A stretch of 18,969 nucleotides of DNA from CAYZZA01 sp964482685 (GTDB lineage: Bacteria > Bacillota > Bacilli > Lactobacillales > Carnobacteriaceae_A), in NCBI GenBank assembly GCA_964482685.1, contig CAYZZA010000022.1, positions 1 through 18,969 on the forward strand, in the 5' to 3' direction. This document shows positions 1-7,278 of this stretch, piece after piece. Positions within the stretch are counted from its first letter, which is position 1. Each line of letters starts with the position of its first letter. The notes beneath the pieces are model-generated. The model did not search any database. It saw only the letters and a program-made list of their open reading frames with translations, and was not told the DNA's origin. The position numbers and the translations under genes are program-made.

Positions 1-12
1 AAATCACTTCGC

Positions 13-61
13 CCCCTTTAAGTGGATACTTACAAAAGTTGCCTACTTAGAGGGGTTTTTT
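13..61 (+). terminator. Intrinsic terminator of an upstream gene
   Basis: CCCCTTTAAGT (from about 14) pairs with ACTTAGAGGGG (45-55) using one G-U pair, extended by GG/CC past a one-base bulge, and is followed by a run of six T. This is a good rho-independent terminator. The gene it ends lies to the left of the window. Confidence 0.7.
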
Positions 62-205
62 ATGAAAAAGAAGACAAAGAGCAAGTGGAGGGGTAAATTT
101 TATCTTGCGCTATCTTTGTTTAAACAAGAGAGACGGGTCTCAAAAATGGTTTGAACACCTGATTAAAAACAATGAAAGAAAACCATTTAAAATAAATAAC
201 ACCAG

Positions 206-235
206 TTGTTTTAGGGCGAGTGTTTCGTGTATACT
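206..235 (+). promoter_or_regulatory. Putative sigma-A promoter of the 90-residue gene
   Basis: TTGTTT (206-211), an 18-base spacer and TATACT (230-235). It sits about 50 bases upstream of the start codon at 287, with an AGGAGG ribosome binding site between them. Confidence 0.5.
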
Positions 236-286
236 TAGGTTGGAAGGAAGAAGCAGTCTACAAACAATACAGAGGAGGTAGAGAGC

Positions 287-559
287 ATGTTACAAGATGT
301 TGCAGCCAACTTATTTATTGTGAGACACTCAGACAAAATTTCGCGCTCTCGAAAGATAAATATACTAAAAGTATACATGGAACAAATCAGGCTTGTCTTT
401 TTTGAGGACACTTCTACAAATCCTTCTCTAACAGAAGCAGCCAAAGAGCTCTATGTGGCAATTGAACAAACTTTGTATCAACTGCTAGAAGAAATTGCCG
501 CGCAGTCAAAAAATGAAAGACAAGTGGAGATAGATAGACAATTATTTAGAAAAAAATAG
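287..559 (+). CDS. Small protein of unknown function (90 aa)
   Basis: I do not recognise this protein. The ATG is chosen because AGGAGG (272-277) lies nine bases before it. A promoter-like TTGTTT/TATACT pair lies upstream and a hairpin terminator lies 42 bases after the stop, so it looks like a real one-gene transcription unit. The product has 90 residues, is predicted soluble and largely helical, and has no signal peptide or membrane segment. The N-terminal third is basic; the middle is acidic (FFEDTS near residue 40); the C-terminal half (AKELYVAIEQTLYQLLEEI) looks like an amphipathic helix, ending in a charged tail RQLFRKK. Size and helicity loosely resemble small immunity or regulator proteins, but I see no diagnostic motif and no bacteriocin gene beside it, so no function is assigned. 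Confidence 0.7.
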   Translation: MLQDVAANLFIVRHSDKISRSRKINILKVYMEQIRLVFFEDTSTNPSLTEAAKELYVAIEQTLYQLLEEIAAQSKNERQVEIDRQLFRKK

Positions 560-600
560 CGCAAAAGCTAAAAGCACATAGGCAGATGCATAGAACACAT

Positions 601-635
601 AAAAAAGAGAGCGTCAATTGACTCTCTCTTTTAAC
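601..635 (+). terminator. Intrinsic terminator after the 90-residue gene
   Basis: AAAGAGAG (604-611) and CTCTCTTT (624-631) pair around the self-complementary core GTCAATTGAC. Flanking A and T runs make it plausible in both directions. Confidence 0.7.
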
Positions 636-1043
636 AAAACATTCGTATGATTGTAAGCGCCTGAATATACATAAGGCAAGTTAGGACAAATCCAAAAAGT
701 TCTAGCTTTTTTGTTTTCTAAAAAATTTAAACAGCAAAGCCAATGTGGTTGGCAGAAGGAAATCTCGCTTCATTGGACAATAAATGAAGGTCTTGTAGAC
801 TTAATTTAGAAAAAAGCATCTCTTGTTTTTGGAGACTTCGATAAAAGATGTGCAATTAGGTGAAGTGGTTAGATTTTGTGAGATGTCCCAAAATATGTAG
901 GGCACGAGATTCTGACAGATTGTACGTGTATGGAATTTTTCTAAAAAATAAGACCGTATTTATCAGACAAACCGTATTTATCAGACAAAATGAAGCAAAT
1001 GATTCGTCCAACCTGGGCTGTGTGAAGAAAGGGGGTATATGAA
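636..1043. other. Intergenic stretch, no convincing gene
   Basis: About 400 bases without a supported gene. It holds weak hairpins (AAAAAG/CTTTTT near 695-712 and GCCAA/TTGGC near 739-753) and the 18-bp tandem repeat at 953-988. No promoter with both boxes well matched was found; the best was TTGGAC-17-TAGACT at 773-801. The leader of the next gene must begin somewhere here. No recognisable gene remnant was seen in any frame. Confidence 0.5.
953..988. repeat. Perfect tandem duplication of 18 bp
   Basis: The 18-base unit ACCGTATTTATCAGACAA occurs at 953-970 and again at 971-988 with no mismatch and no spacer. It lies 56 bases upstream of the GTG start of the phosphoribosyltransferase gene, so probably in its leader or promoter region. 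Two perfect copies suggest a recent slippage duplication. Confidence 0.9.
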
Positions 1044-1682
1044 GTGTACCAGAATCGTCTAGAAGCAGGGGAGTTACTAGCGGATGTCTTAAAAAAAAGA
1101 GCAATTGATCAACCACTTGTGATTGCTCTACCAAGAGGTGGAGTTCCTTTAGCCTATGTAATTGCGAATGTGCTCGATGCGCCAATGGATGTGTTACTTG
1201 TCCGCAAGATAGGGCACCCAGTGCATCCAGAATATGCGATAGGAGCTTTGGCTGAAGAACATGAGCCAATAGTAAATGCCGCTGAACGTGCCTTTGTGAG
1301 TCAAAAATGGTTGGCAGAACAAGTAAAAAAATTGCGCATAGAAAACGAACGTAGACGTAAACTTTATAGGCCACACCGGGTACGTGCGAGCATAGAAAAT
1401 AGGACCGTTCTTTTAGTAGACGATGGAGTCGCAACAGGATTTACTCTTCTAGCAGCAGTAAGCGCCCTTCGAGCGCAACAGCCAAAAGAAATTATCGTTG
1501 CTGTACCTGTGTGTTCGGTGGAGACCGCTACACGTATCCGTACGCAAGTGGAACATTTAATTGTTCTAGAAGATCCTGCTCTGTTTAAAGGGGCCGTGGG
1601 AGCTCATTATGTAGACTTTTCACAAGTAACAGATACAGAAGTAATCCAGTACCTAAATAAAAACAAACAAAATCAAGAATAA
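1044..1682 (+). CDS. Phosphoribosyltransferase family protein (COG1926 type)
   Basis: Type I phosphoribosyltransferase fold protein of 212 residues. The PRPP-binding loop is VLLVDDGVATGFT, with the acidic pair D126-D127 and glycine G132. The N-terminal half carries ALPRGGVPLAYVIA and DVLLVRKIGHP, and the C-terminal part carries HYVDFSQVTDTEV, all typical of the COG1926 family of predicted phosphoribosyltransferases. In that family the substrate is usually unknown; it is distinct from the uracil enzyme Upp found later in this window. The start is GTG at 1044, chosen because AAAGGGGG lies about eight bases upstream and the family begins with a similar N-terminus (YQNRLEAGELLA). It appears monocistronic, with a probable terminator 16 bases past the stop. 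The acceptor base or other substrate cannot be told from the sequence. Confidence 0.85.
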   Translation: MYQNRLEAGELLADVLKKRAIDQPLVIALPRGGVPLAYVIANVLDAPMDVLLVRKIGHPVHPEYAIGALAEEHEPIVNAAERAFVSQKWLAEQVKKLRIENERRRKLYRPHRVRASIENRTVLLVDDGVATGFTLLAAVSALRAQQPKEIIVAVPVCSVETATRIRTQVEHLIVLEDPALFKGAVGAHYVDFSQVTDTEVIQYLNKNKQNQE

Positions 1683-1697
1683 AAAAGCACCCCCTTG

Positions 1698-1745
1698 CAC
1701 AGTAGATAGAGAAGCTTTATTGACTTTCTTACTCTGTGTTTTTTT
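1698..1745 (+). terminator. Probable imperfect intrinsic terminator
   Basis: CACAG (1698-1702) pairs with CTGTG (1734-1738), with a second inner helix AGAAG/CTTTCT containing a bulge, followed at once by seven T (1739-1745). It follows the phosphoribosyltransferase stop codon at 1682. Confidence 0.5.
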
Positions 1746-1758
1746 AGTGTGTACATTG

Positions 1759-1777
1759 AGACATCCATTTGATGTCT
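1759..1777. promoter_or_regulatory. Inverted repeat upstream of rtcB
   Basis: AGACATC (1759-1765), five-base spacer CATTT, then GATGTCT (1771-1777): a perfect 7-bp inverted repeat 32 bases before the rtcB start. It could be an operator or a small 5' leader hairpin. No regulator can be assigned. Confidence 0.35.
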
Positions 1778-1809
1778 TTAGGGAGTTCTATTCGATAGGA
1801 GGATGAGAA

Positions 1810-2867
1810 ATGTTTATTTTGCGAGGCAAGTATACAAAAGCCTATGTATATACAGAGACGATTGATGCTGAAACTATTGCACAAATCCAAGCGATTATTG
1901 ATGAACCAATCACCAAAGAGACGACCGTGCGAATTATGAGTGACTGCCATATTGGCAAAGGCTCCACAGTGGGTACAACGATTCGTTTTCATGGTCCCAT
2001 TGAACGAATTGTGCCTAACATCGTTGGAGTAGATATAGGGTGTGGAATACTGATGCGAAGATTGAAAAAAGGCACTCATGTGGAGTTGAAAAAATTAAAC
2101 GAGGTAATTCACAAAAGAATTCCATCAGGATTTTCTGTTCATTCAAGAAGCAATCCAATCTTTGACGTAGCGCTAGACAAGGTAGCAGCGCCTATTCCAA
2201 GCGATAAAAAACAGCGCATCAGACAGTCCATCGGGACATTAGGTGGGGGAAATCACTACATCGAGTTGGCGCAAGGGGACAATGAAGACATCTGGCTTTC
2301 CGTTCATTCTGGTTCGCGAAGCTTGGGCTTTTTCATTGATCCGGCATATGCGCCACTAACAGGAGATTCGATTGACGATTACCTGCATGATATGGAGATT
2401 GCGCAGCAATTTGCGAAACTGAATCGGCACACAATGTTAGACACGATTATGCAAGAAATGGACTGGGAGTACGACGAGTCGTTTGATTCGATTCATAATT
2501 ACATAGACATGGACAACAGATTATTCGTAAAGGAGCCACTTCTGCTCAAGCAGGCGAGCGTTTAGTGATTCCGTTAAACATGCGAGACGGTTCACTGATT
2601 TGTATAGGCAAAGGCGCAAAAGAGTGGAACTATTCTGCGCCTCACGGAGCTGGACGAATTTTGTCACGTACAGCTGCAAAGAAACAGTTGGATCTTTCCG
2701 CGTATGTGAAGCAAATGCAAGGAGTGTATACGACGTCGGTAGGAAAGGCTACATTGGATGAAGCACCGGATGCTTATAAACCGTATGAAGAAATTATAGC
2801 CACTATTCAAGATACGGTCGACATTCACACGCATTTAAAACCCTTATATAATTACAAAGCCCACTAA
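1810..2867 (+). pseudogene. rtcB: RtcB-family RNA ligase gene interrupted by a one-base frameshift
   Basis: RtcB joins 2',3'-cyclic-phosphate or 3'-phosphate RNA ends to 5'-OH ends using GTP and manganese. The first reading frame (1810-2565, ATG with AGGAGG upstream) holds the metal-binding motifs VGVDIGCG (D75, C78), GGGNHYIE (N148, H149), VHSGSR (H166) and SIHNYID (H229). It then goes out of frame after DNR near 2518 and stops at 2565. The missing conserved stretch IIRKGATSAQAGERL is encoded in the next frame from 2520 and runs into 2565-2867, which carries IPLNMRDG and the guanylylated-histidine motif SAPHGAGR (H27 of that piece) and ends as the family does (TLDEAPDAYK). Restoring one base near 2518-2521 gives a protein of about 352 residues, close to the usual length for this subfamily. 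The second piece could restart at GTG 2565, overlapping the TAG stop, but would lack the 15 residues just before it. A sequencing error is an alternative explanation. Confidence 0.85.
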
Positions 2868-2940
2868 AACAAAGGCATGAAGCAATTTTTTCTTTTTCTG
2901 AATATACAGTGGTTTTAAGATTGTTTTCAACAAAGAGATA

Positions 2941-2998
2941 AAACATCCCTCCTTGACTAGAGATTCATAGTCTAGCTAAGGAGGGATGTTTTTGTTTT
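2941..2998. terminator. Long bidirectional terminator between rtcB and brnQ
   Basis: AAACATCCCTCCTT (2941-2954) pairs perfectly with AAGGAGGGATGTTT (2978-2991), with an inner CTAGA/TCTAG helix. A T-rich tail (TTTTTGTTTT) follows on the plus strand, and a weaker one (TTTTATCTCTTT) on the minus strand. The genes on both sides converge on it. Confidence 0.8.
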
Positions 2999-3034
2999 AA
3001 AAAAACGCGGATTCAGTTGAATTTCCATGTAGGT

Positions 3035-4396
3035 TTAAGCGGGAGTGGAAGAGGTGACTAAGCTTATCATCCAGCCGATCATCAATCCAAGTAATGCAGG
3101 AAGAATCCAACCCATGCCACTTGTGAAAAACGGCAAGTAAGTTTTATAAAAGGTTAAAATGGTTTGAACTAAATTTATTTGTTGGAGTGGTTGTGGCAAA
3201 GCATTGAACATATCTCCCAGGCTCACAAACAATGTAAGAGCTGTTGTGGTAACGTAAACGACTTGTCTATCTTTAAACAAAGGAGACAAGAGGGCCAGTA
3301 AAATAAGCGTGATTGCTAACGGATACAAGAACATTAAAACAGGAATGGAATACGTAATAATCTTGGTTAGTCCCACGTTCCCAACTAAGCAAGCAATCCC
3401 GCTGAAGAGATATACGTATGTTTTATAGCTGAAAGACTGTGGAAACATATCATGAAAGGTTTCGGAACACGCTGTAATTAGTCCAACAGCTGTTTTTAAA
3501 CAAGCTACAGTAATGATGAGTGCTAACAACAGACTGCCTAAAGACCCAAAATAATAATGAGAGACTTGTGTGAGTGCAATGCCACCATTTTCAGAAATAG
3601 GAAAGCGTCCCACACTCATGGTTCCCAAGTAAGCAAGTCCTGCATAGATGAGCCCCATTAAAATCATGCTAACCAGTCCAGATTTAATGGTGTCTTTGGC
3701 AATCGTAGTTGGTTGAGTCACACCTAATCCCTTAATGGCCTGTACCACAATGATCCCAAAAGCTAGAGAGGCTAGGGCATCCATGGTGTTGTACCCTTCA
3801 ATAAACCCACTCGCAAATGGACTAGTTGCGTACGCACCCATAACTGGAGCGTCGACGACAGTCCCCATTGGTTTGAAAAAAGCAGTAAGCAACAAGATAC
3901 TTAAAAAAACAAGAAAAAGCGGATTCAGTATTTTTCCTACATATACAAGTATCTTTGTTGGCTTAAGTGAAAAGAGGAGAGCCAATCCAAAAAAGAGAAT
4001 TGTAAAGATAGCTAAGCCAAGTACTTGATGTTGTTCACCAATATATGGTGCAAACCCAATTTCATAGGAAACGGTTCCGGTCCGGGGCAATGCAAAAAAA
4101 GGACCGATAGTCAAATACAAAAGTGTTGTCATGAAGTAGCCATAATAGGGATGGACGCGGCTCGATAAGTCAAACAATCCGTTGCTGTTGGAAATCCCAA
4201 TTGCCACCACCCCTATAAAGGGCAAACCAATACCCGTAATCAAAAAGCCAAGTGTAGCCCATGTGATGTTTGCGCCAGCAAGTTGCCCCATATGTACGGG
4301 GAAAATTAAGTTTCCAGCACCAAAAAATAAGCCGAAAAGCAAAGAGCCAATATAGAGGTAAGAAGAAAAAGTCAGTTTTTGTTCGTTACGTTGCAT
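3035..4396 (-). CDS. brnQ: Branched-chain amino acid transport protein BrnQ (LIV-II type)
   Basis: Sodium- or proton-coupled uptake carrier for leucine, isoleucine and valine in the cytoplasmic membrane, 453 residues, the normal size for the family. Near the N-terminus is the family hallmark YIGSLLFGLFFGAGNLIFP followed by VHMGQLAG; further on are GPFFALPRTGTVSYEIGF and roughly a dozen hydrophobic segments spread over the whole length. The start is set at ATG 4396 (MQRNEQKLTF) because AAAGGAG lies nine bases before it on the minus strand and this matches where relatives begin. The frame stays open for 75 more codons up to an ATG at 4621, but that extension is not membrane-like and has no good ribosome binding site. 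It is monocistronic, divergent from the TetR operon and convergent with rtcB. I found no T-box or clear promoter in its leader. Confidence 0.93.
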   Translation of the reverse strand: MQRNEQKLTFSSYLYIGSLLFGLFFGAGNLIFPVHMGQLAGANITWATLGFLITGIGLPFIGVVAIGISNSNGLFDLSSRVHPYYGYFMTTLLYLTIGPFFALPRTGTVSYEIGFAPYIGEQHQVLGLAIFTILFFGLALLFSLKPTKILVYVGKILNPLFLVFLSILLLTAFFKPMGTVVDAPVMGAYATSPFASGFIEGYNTMDALASLAFGIIVVQAIKGLGVTQPTTIAKDTIKSGLVSMILMGLIYAGLAYLGTMSVGRFPISENGGIALTQVSHYYFGSLGSLLLALIITVACLKTAVGLITACSETFHDMFPQSFSYKTYVYLFSGIACLVGNVGLTKIITYSIPVLMFLYPLAITLILLALLSPLFKDRQVVYVTTTALTLFVSLGDMFNALPQPLQQINLVQTILTFYKTYLPFFTSGMGWILPALLGLMIGWMISLVTSSTPA

Positions 4397-4815
4397 CAGT
4401 GAAAACTCCTTTATAAGATTGTATGGAATATGAATAGAAAAATAGGCTGACGTTATAAATAAAATAGTATTTCCTACGCGCCCTAAATTGGCATAGCGTT
4501 TTTTAGTGGACTCTAAGGCCAATTTGCTTACCAACGTTCTATAGAAGCATTGAAGTAGGGCACTCCATTCTTTTAAAGAAGTGTATGTAGAAAAATAAGC
4601 TCCATCCACTATATCATTCATGAAAAAATAAATCTCTACTGGATTTCAATTTTAATTTAAAAAATCTGTTTTTGATTCATCCTAGTTTTAAGGAGAAGAA
4701 GCATTGTACCCTTGAAGTTCAATATTCTATCTCGGTAAGAGTAGACGAAAGGGAGTGGAAAAGTTGCTTTTTGCAACTCTATGTCATTCGAGAAGAGCGC
4801 ATTCTTTTTTAAACC

Positions 4816-4844
4816 TTGATAATTCCAAAAGACTGATTTATAAT
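4816..4844 (+). promoter_or_regulatory. Strong promoter of the TetR-ABC exporter operon
   Basis: TTGATA (4816-4821), a 17-base spacer and a perfect TATAAT (4839-4844). The start point would be near 4851, about 60 bases before the regulator's ATG. Confidence 0.75.
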
Positions 4845-4855
4845 AAGTAAGTACG

Positions 4856-4874
4856 ATGTGACAAGCTGTCACAT
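4856..4874. promoter_or_regulatory. Candidate TetR-family operator (palindrome)
   Basis: ATGTGACA (4856-4863), three-base centre AGC, then TGTCACAT (4867-4874). This is a perfect 8-bp inverted repeat spanning 19 bp, placed just after the expected start of transcription. That size and position suit a dimeric TetR-family repressor controlling its own gene and the two transporter genes behind it. Binding is inferred, not shown. Confidence 0.6.
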
Positions 4875-4912
4875 TTTAAGGGCGAAATATAGAATGAAAG
4901 GTGGAAGGGAAG

Positions 4913-5557
4913 ATGCCGACAGGCACTTTTTTTAATTTACCTGAAGAAAAAAGAGACCGTTTGATTCAAGGAGCAATGAAAGAATTTGTTGCAGTGCCTT
5001 TGTATAAGGCATCTGTTTCCAATATCATTATCAATGCCCAAATTTCGCGAGGGAGTTTTTATCAGTATTTCGAAGATATCAATGATTTGTACTATTATTT
5101 AGTCGGATTGTTCCAACACAATACCCGTAAAATGCTGAAACAGTGTTTGATAAAAGAAAAAGGCGATTTTGTAAAAGGATGGGCCCTATTCGGGACGGAC
5201 TACATTTGTTCCATATTGAACAGCGAAAAAGTAGGCTTTTACAAAAATATGTATTTGCACATGAACTATAAATTAAATAGAAAAATAAATGCATTTCTTG
5301 TTAATGTTGAAAAGACTACATCTGGTATCACATACCAAAATATTTTAGACGAAATTGACAGCACATCCTTGCGAATTACAGATGAAAAAGAAATAGATGG
5401 AATCATGAATTTTTGTTTAAACATGATGAATCAAACGATTATCGAAAGTTTCTATATGGAATGGAGCATAGAAGAAACACAAAAGATGTTTCATATGCGA
5501 CTAGACTGGATTGCAAATGGGGTTCAGAATAAACAAACGGAAGGATTGTGTCAGTGA
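4913..5557 (+). CDS. TetR/AcrR-family transcriptional regulator
   Basis: One-component regulator of 214 residues with an N-terminal helix-turn-helix DNA-binding domain and a C-terminal ligand/dimer domain. The first 50 residues are typical: TFFNLPEEKRDRLIQGAMKEF forms the first helix, and the region around VSNIIINAQISRGSFYQYFEDINDL is the helix-turn-helix with the usual FYQYF segment. The C-terminal domain is not recognised as binding a particular ligand. The start at ATG 4913 is preferred over a GTG at 4901 because AAAGGTGG lies eight bases before it and family members begin MPxxTFFNLPEEK. Its stop codon overlaps the start of the first ABC gene by one base, so it is very likely a local repressor of that exporter, acting through the palindrome at 4856-4874. 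Confidence 0.88.
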   Translation: MPTGTFFNLPEEKRDRLIQGAMKEFVAVPLYKASVSNIIINAQISRGSFYQYFEDINDLYYYLVGLFQHNTRKMLKQCLIKEKGDFVKGWALFGTDYICSILNSEKVGFYKNMYLHMNYKLNRKINAFLVNVEKTTSGITYQNILDEIDSTSLRITDEKEIDGIMNFCLNMMNQTIIESFYMEWSIEETQKMFHMRLDWIANGVQNKQTEGLCQ

Positions 5558-7278
5558 TGATTCGATTATTGAAAAAAATGGACAAAGGGCGTGTGACGAC
5601 AGCCGTTGTCTTTATGGTGATCCAAGTCATGGGGATGTTGGCCTTGCCCACTTTAACGGCCGCAATTATTGACAATGGTGTTTCTACAGGGGACATTGGA
5701 TATATTCAACGGATTGGACTTGTGATGCTAGGTGTCTCGCTTATGACCATCACGTCTGCATTTATAAACGTCTATTACGCATCCCGTGAGTCACAAGGAT
5801 TGGGACACACTTTGCGAAAAGAACTGTACCGTAAAGTCATGTATTTTTCGAATGAAGAATTAGATGATGTTGGGACGGCAACCTTGATTACCCGAACAAC
5901 CAATGACGTTATGCAAGTGCAATTGGTTGCGATGATGATGTTACGTATGATGATCATAGCGCCTATCATGATGCTTGGAGCCGGAACGATGGCGGTTATC
6001 AAAGAACCCAAGCTGTCCATGATCTTTATTGTGGCTCTTCCTATTTTGCTAGCGATTCTTGGAGTAATTTTAAAGTTTGCAAATCCTTTTTATAAAGTGT
6101 TGCAAGAAAAAACAGATGGATTAAACCGAATTTTCCGAGAAGGATTAACCGGAATTCGAGTTATTCGTGCATTTAACAAAAGTGATTACGAAGAAAAACG
6201 CTTCGATGCTGCAAACCAAGAGTTTGCTAATACATCGAAAAAAGCGATGTCCACACTGGCCTTGCTTTTTCCAGTTATGACTGTCACAACAAGTATCTTA
6301 AATGTTTCAATTTTGTGGTTTGGTGCGAAGTTTATCAACGCGCAACAAATGCAAGTAGGAAGTTTGGTTGCTTTCTTGACATATGCTGCTCAGATTTTAA
6401 TTGGAGTCATCAACTTATCTTTTGTATTGTTTGTTGTTCCACGTGGACAAGTATCTGCTAAACGGATCAATGAAGTATTGGATATTGAAAAAACAATCTT
6501 TGAACCAGAAGTATCAGCGAAACCTCGTCAAACAGCTCAAAAAGACTTGGCATTCAACCATGTCAACTTCCGCTATCGTGGCGCAGAGAAATTGGCCCTC
6601 AAAGATATTGATTTCCATGCAAAAGTAGGGGAAACAGTTGCCATTATTGGAGGAACTGGATCAGGGAAAACAACGTTAGCCAATTTAATCCCACGCTTTT
6701 ATGATATCGAGTCTGGAAGTATCGAAATCGGTGGGGTCAATATCAAAGAGATGACACACAGAGAAATCCGATCTGAATTGGGATTTGCGCCTCAAAAAGC
6801 CTTGCTGTTTACGGGAACCATTCGCGAAAACATGCAATATGGAAATCCTGGAGCAACAGATGAGGACATCTGGAAAGCATTAGAGATTGCGCAAGGAAAA
6901 GAGTTCGTGTCTCAATTGCCAAATGGATTGGATAGTTATGTGGAACAAGGAGGAGGAAACTTTTCCGGTGGGCAGCGTCAACGACTCAGTATTGCGAGAG
7001 CCCTGGTGACAGATGCCAATATCTTTATTTTTGATGACTCGTTTTCAGCGCTAGATTTTAAAACAGATGCTAAATTAAGAAAAGCCTTAAAACCTGCTAC
7101 CAAAGACGCAGTTGTTGTAATCATTGCGCAACGAATCAGTACAGTAATTGACGCAGATATTATTTTGCTGCTAGACAACGGTCAGTTAGTTGGAAAGGGT
7201 ACGCATGAAGAATTGAAAGAAACCAATGCCATTTACCAAGAAATTATGGCCTCACAAATGAGAGGGGAGGATATTTAA
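5557..7278 (+). CDS. ABC exporter half-transporter with degenerate ATP site (EfrA/LmrC-type)
   Basis: Fused membrane-ATPase half-transporter of 573 residues: six-helix type IV exporter domain (about 1-310) then a nucleotide-binding domain. Visible motifs are Walker A GGTGSGKT (365-372), signature FSGGQRQR (from 469) and Walker B IFIFDDSFSALD, where D494 replaces the catalytic glutamate. The switch loop reads IIAQR, with Q525 in place of histidine. Both changes are the known marks of the degenerate-site subunit of heterodimeric exporters such as LmrC, BmrC, EfrA and TM287. The partner is the next gene. Likely exported compounds are drugs or other amphipathic molecules, but the substrate is not determinable. 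The ATG at 5557 overlaps the regulator's stop by one base; GTG at 5554, eight bases after GGAAGGA, is an equally possible start, while 5548 is too close to that site. Confidence 0.9.
   Translation: MIRLLKKMDKGRVTTAVVFMVIQVMGMLALPTLTAAIIDNGVSTGDIGYIQRIGLVMLGVSLMTITSAFINVYYASRESQGLGHTLRKELYRKVMYFSNEELDDVGTATLITRTTNDVMQVQLVAMMMLRMMIIAPIMMLGAGTMAVIKEPKLSMIFIVALPILLAILGVILKFANPFYKVLQEKTDGLNRIFREGLTGIRVIRAFNKSDYEEKRFDAANQEFANTSKKAMSTLALLFPVMTVTTSILNVSILWFGAKFINAQQMQVGSLVAFLTYAAQILIGVINLSFVLFVVPRGQVSAKRINEVLDIEKTIFEPEVSAKPRQTAQKDLAFNHVNFRYRGAEKLALKDIDFHAKVGETVAIIGGTGSGKTTLANLIPRFYDIESGSIEIGGVNIKEMTHREIRSELGFAPQKALLFTGTIRENMQYGNPGATDEDIWKALEIAQGKEFVSQLPNGLDSYVEQGGGNFSGGQRQRLSIARALVTDANIFIFDDSFSALDFKTDAKLRKALKPATKDAVVVIIAQRISTVIDADIILLLDNGQLVGKGTHEELKETNAIYQEIMASQMRGEDI

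Larger units (their letters stand above)
4397..4912. other. Divergent intergenic region between brnQ and the TetR operon
   Basis: About 500 bases. The right end holds the TetR-operon promoter (4816-4844) and palindrome (4856-4874). A short hairpin AGTTGC-TTTTT-GCAACT lies near 4763-4779. The brnQ promoter must lie here on the minus strand, but no pair of boxes stands out. The left 225 bases stay open in the brnQ frame without evidence of being translated. Confidence 0.5.

Noticed and set aside
62..154. 30-codon frame (MKKKTKSKW...) right after the first terminator
   Set aside because: Its only ribosome-binding-like bases are the terminator stem itself, and nothing suggests a separate promoter.
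652..666. cre-like TTGTAAGCGCCTGAA
   Set aside because: Two mismatches at key positions, and no gene close enough downstream to be controlled.
860..1042. 60-codon frame that spans the 18-bp repeat, giving TVFIRQ twice
   Set aside because: GTG start without a ribosome binding site, and no family resemblance; the repeat length being a multiple of three is probably coincidence.
1720..1748. TTGACT-17-TTTAGT as promoter of rtcB
   Set aside because: The -10 box is poor and the -35 box lies in the loop of a likely terminator; too weak to list.
4397..4900. T-box or other amino-acid-sensing leader for brnQ
   Set aside because: Searched the minus strand for the conserved AGGGTGGNACCGCG-like sequence and a terminator pair; neither was seen.
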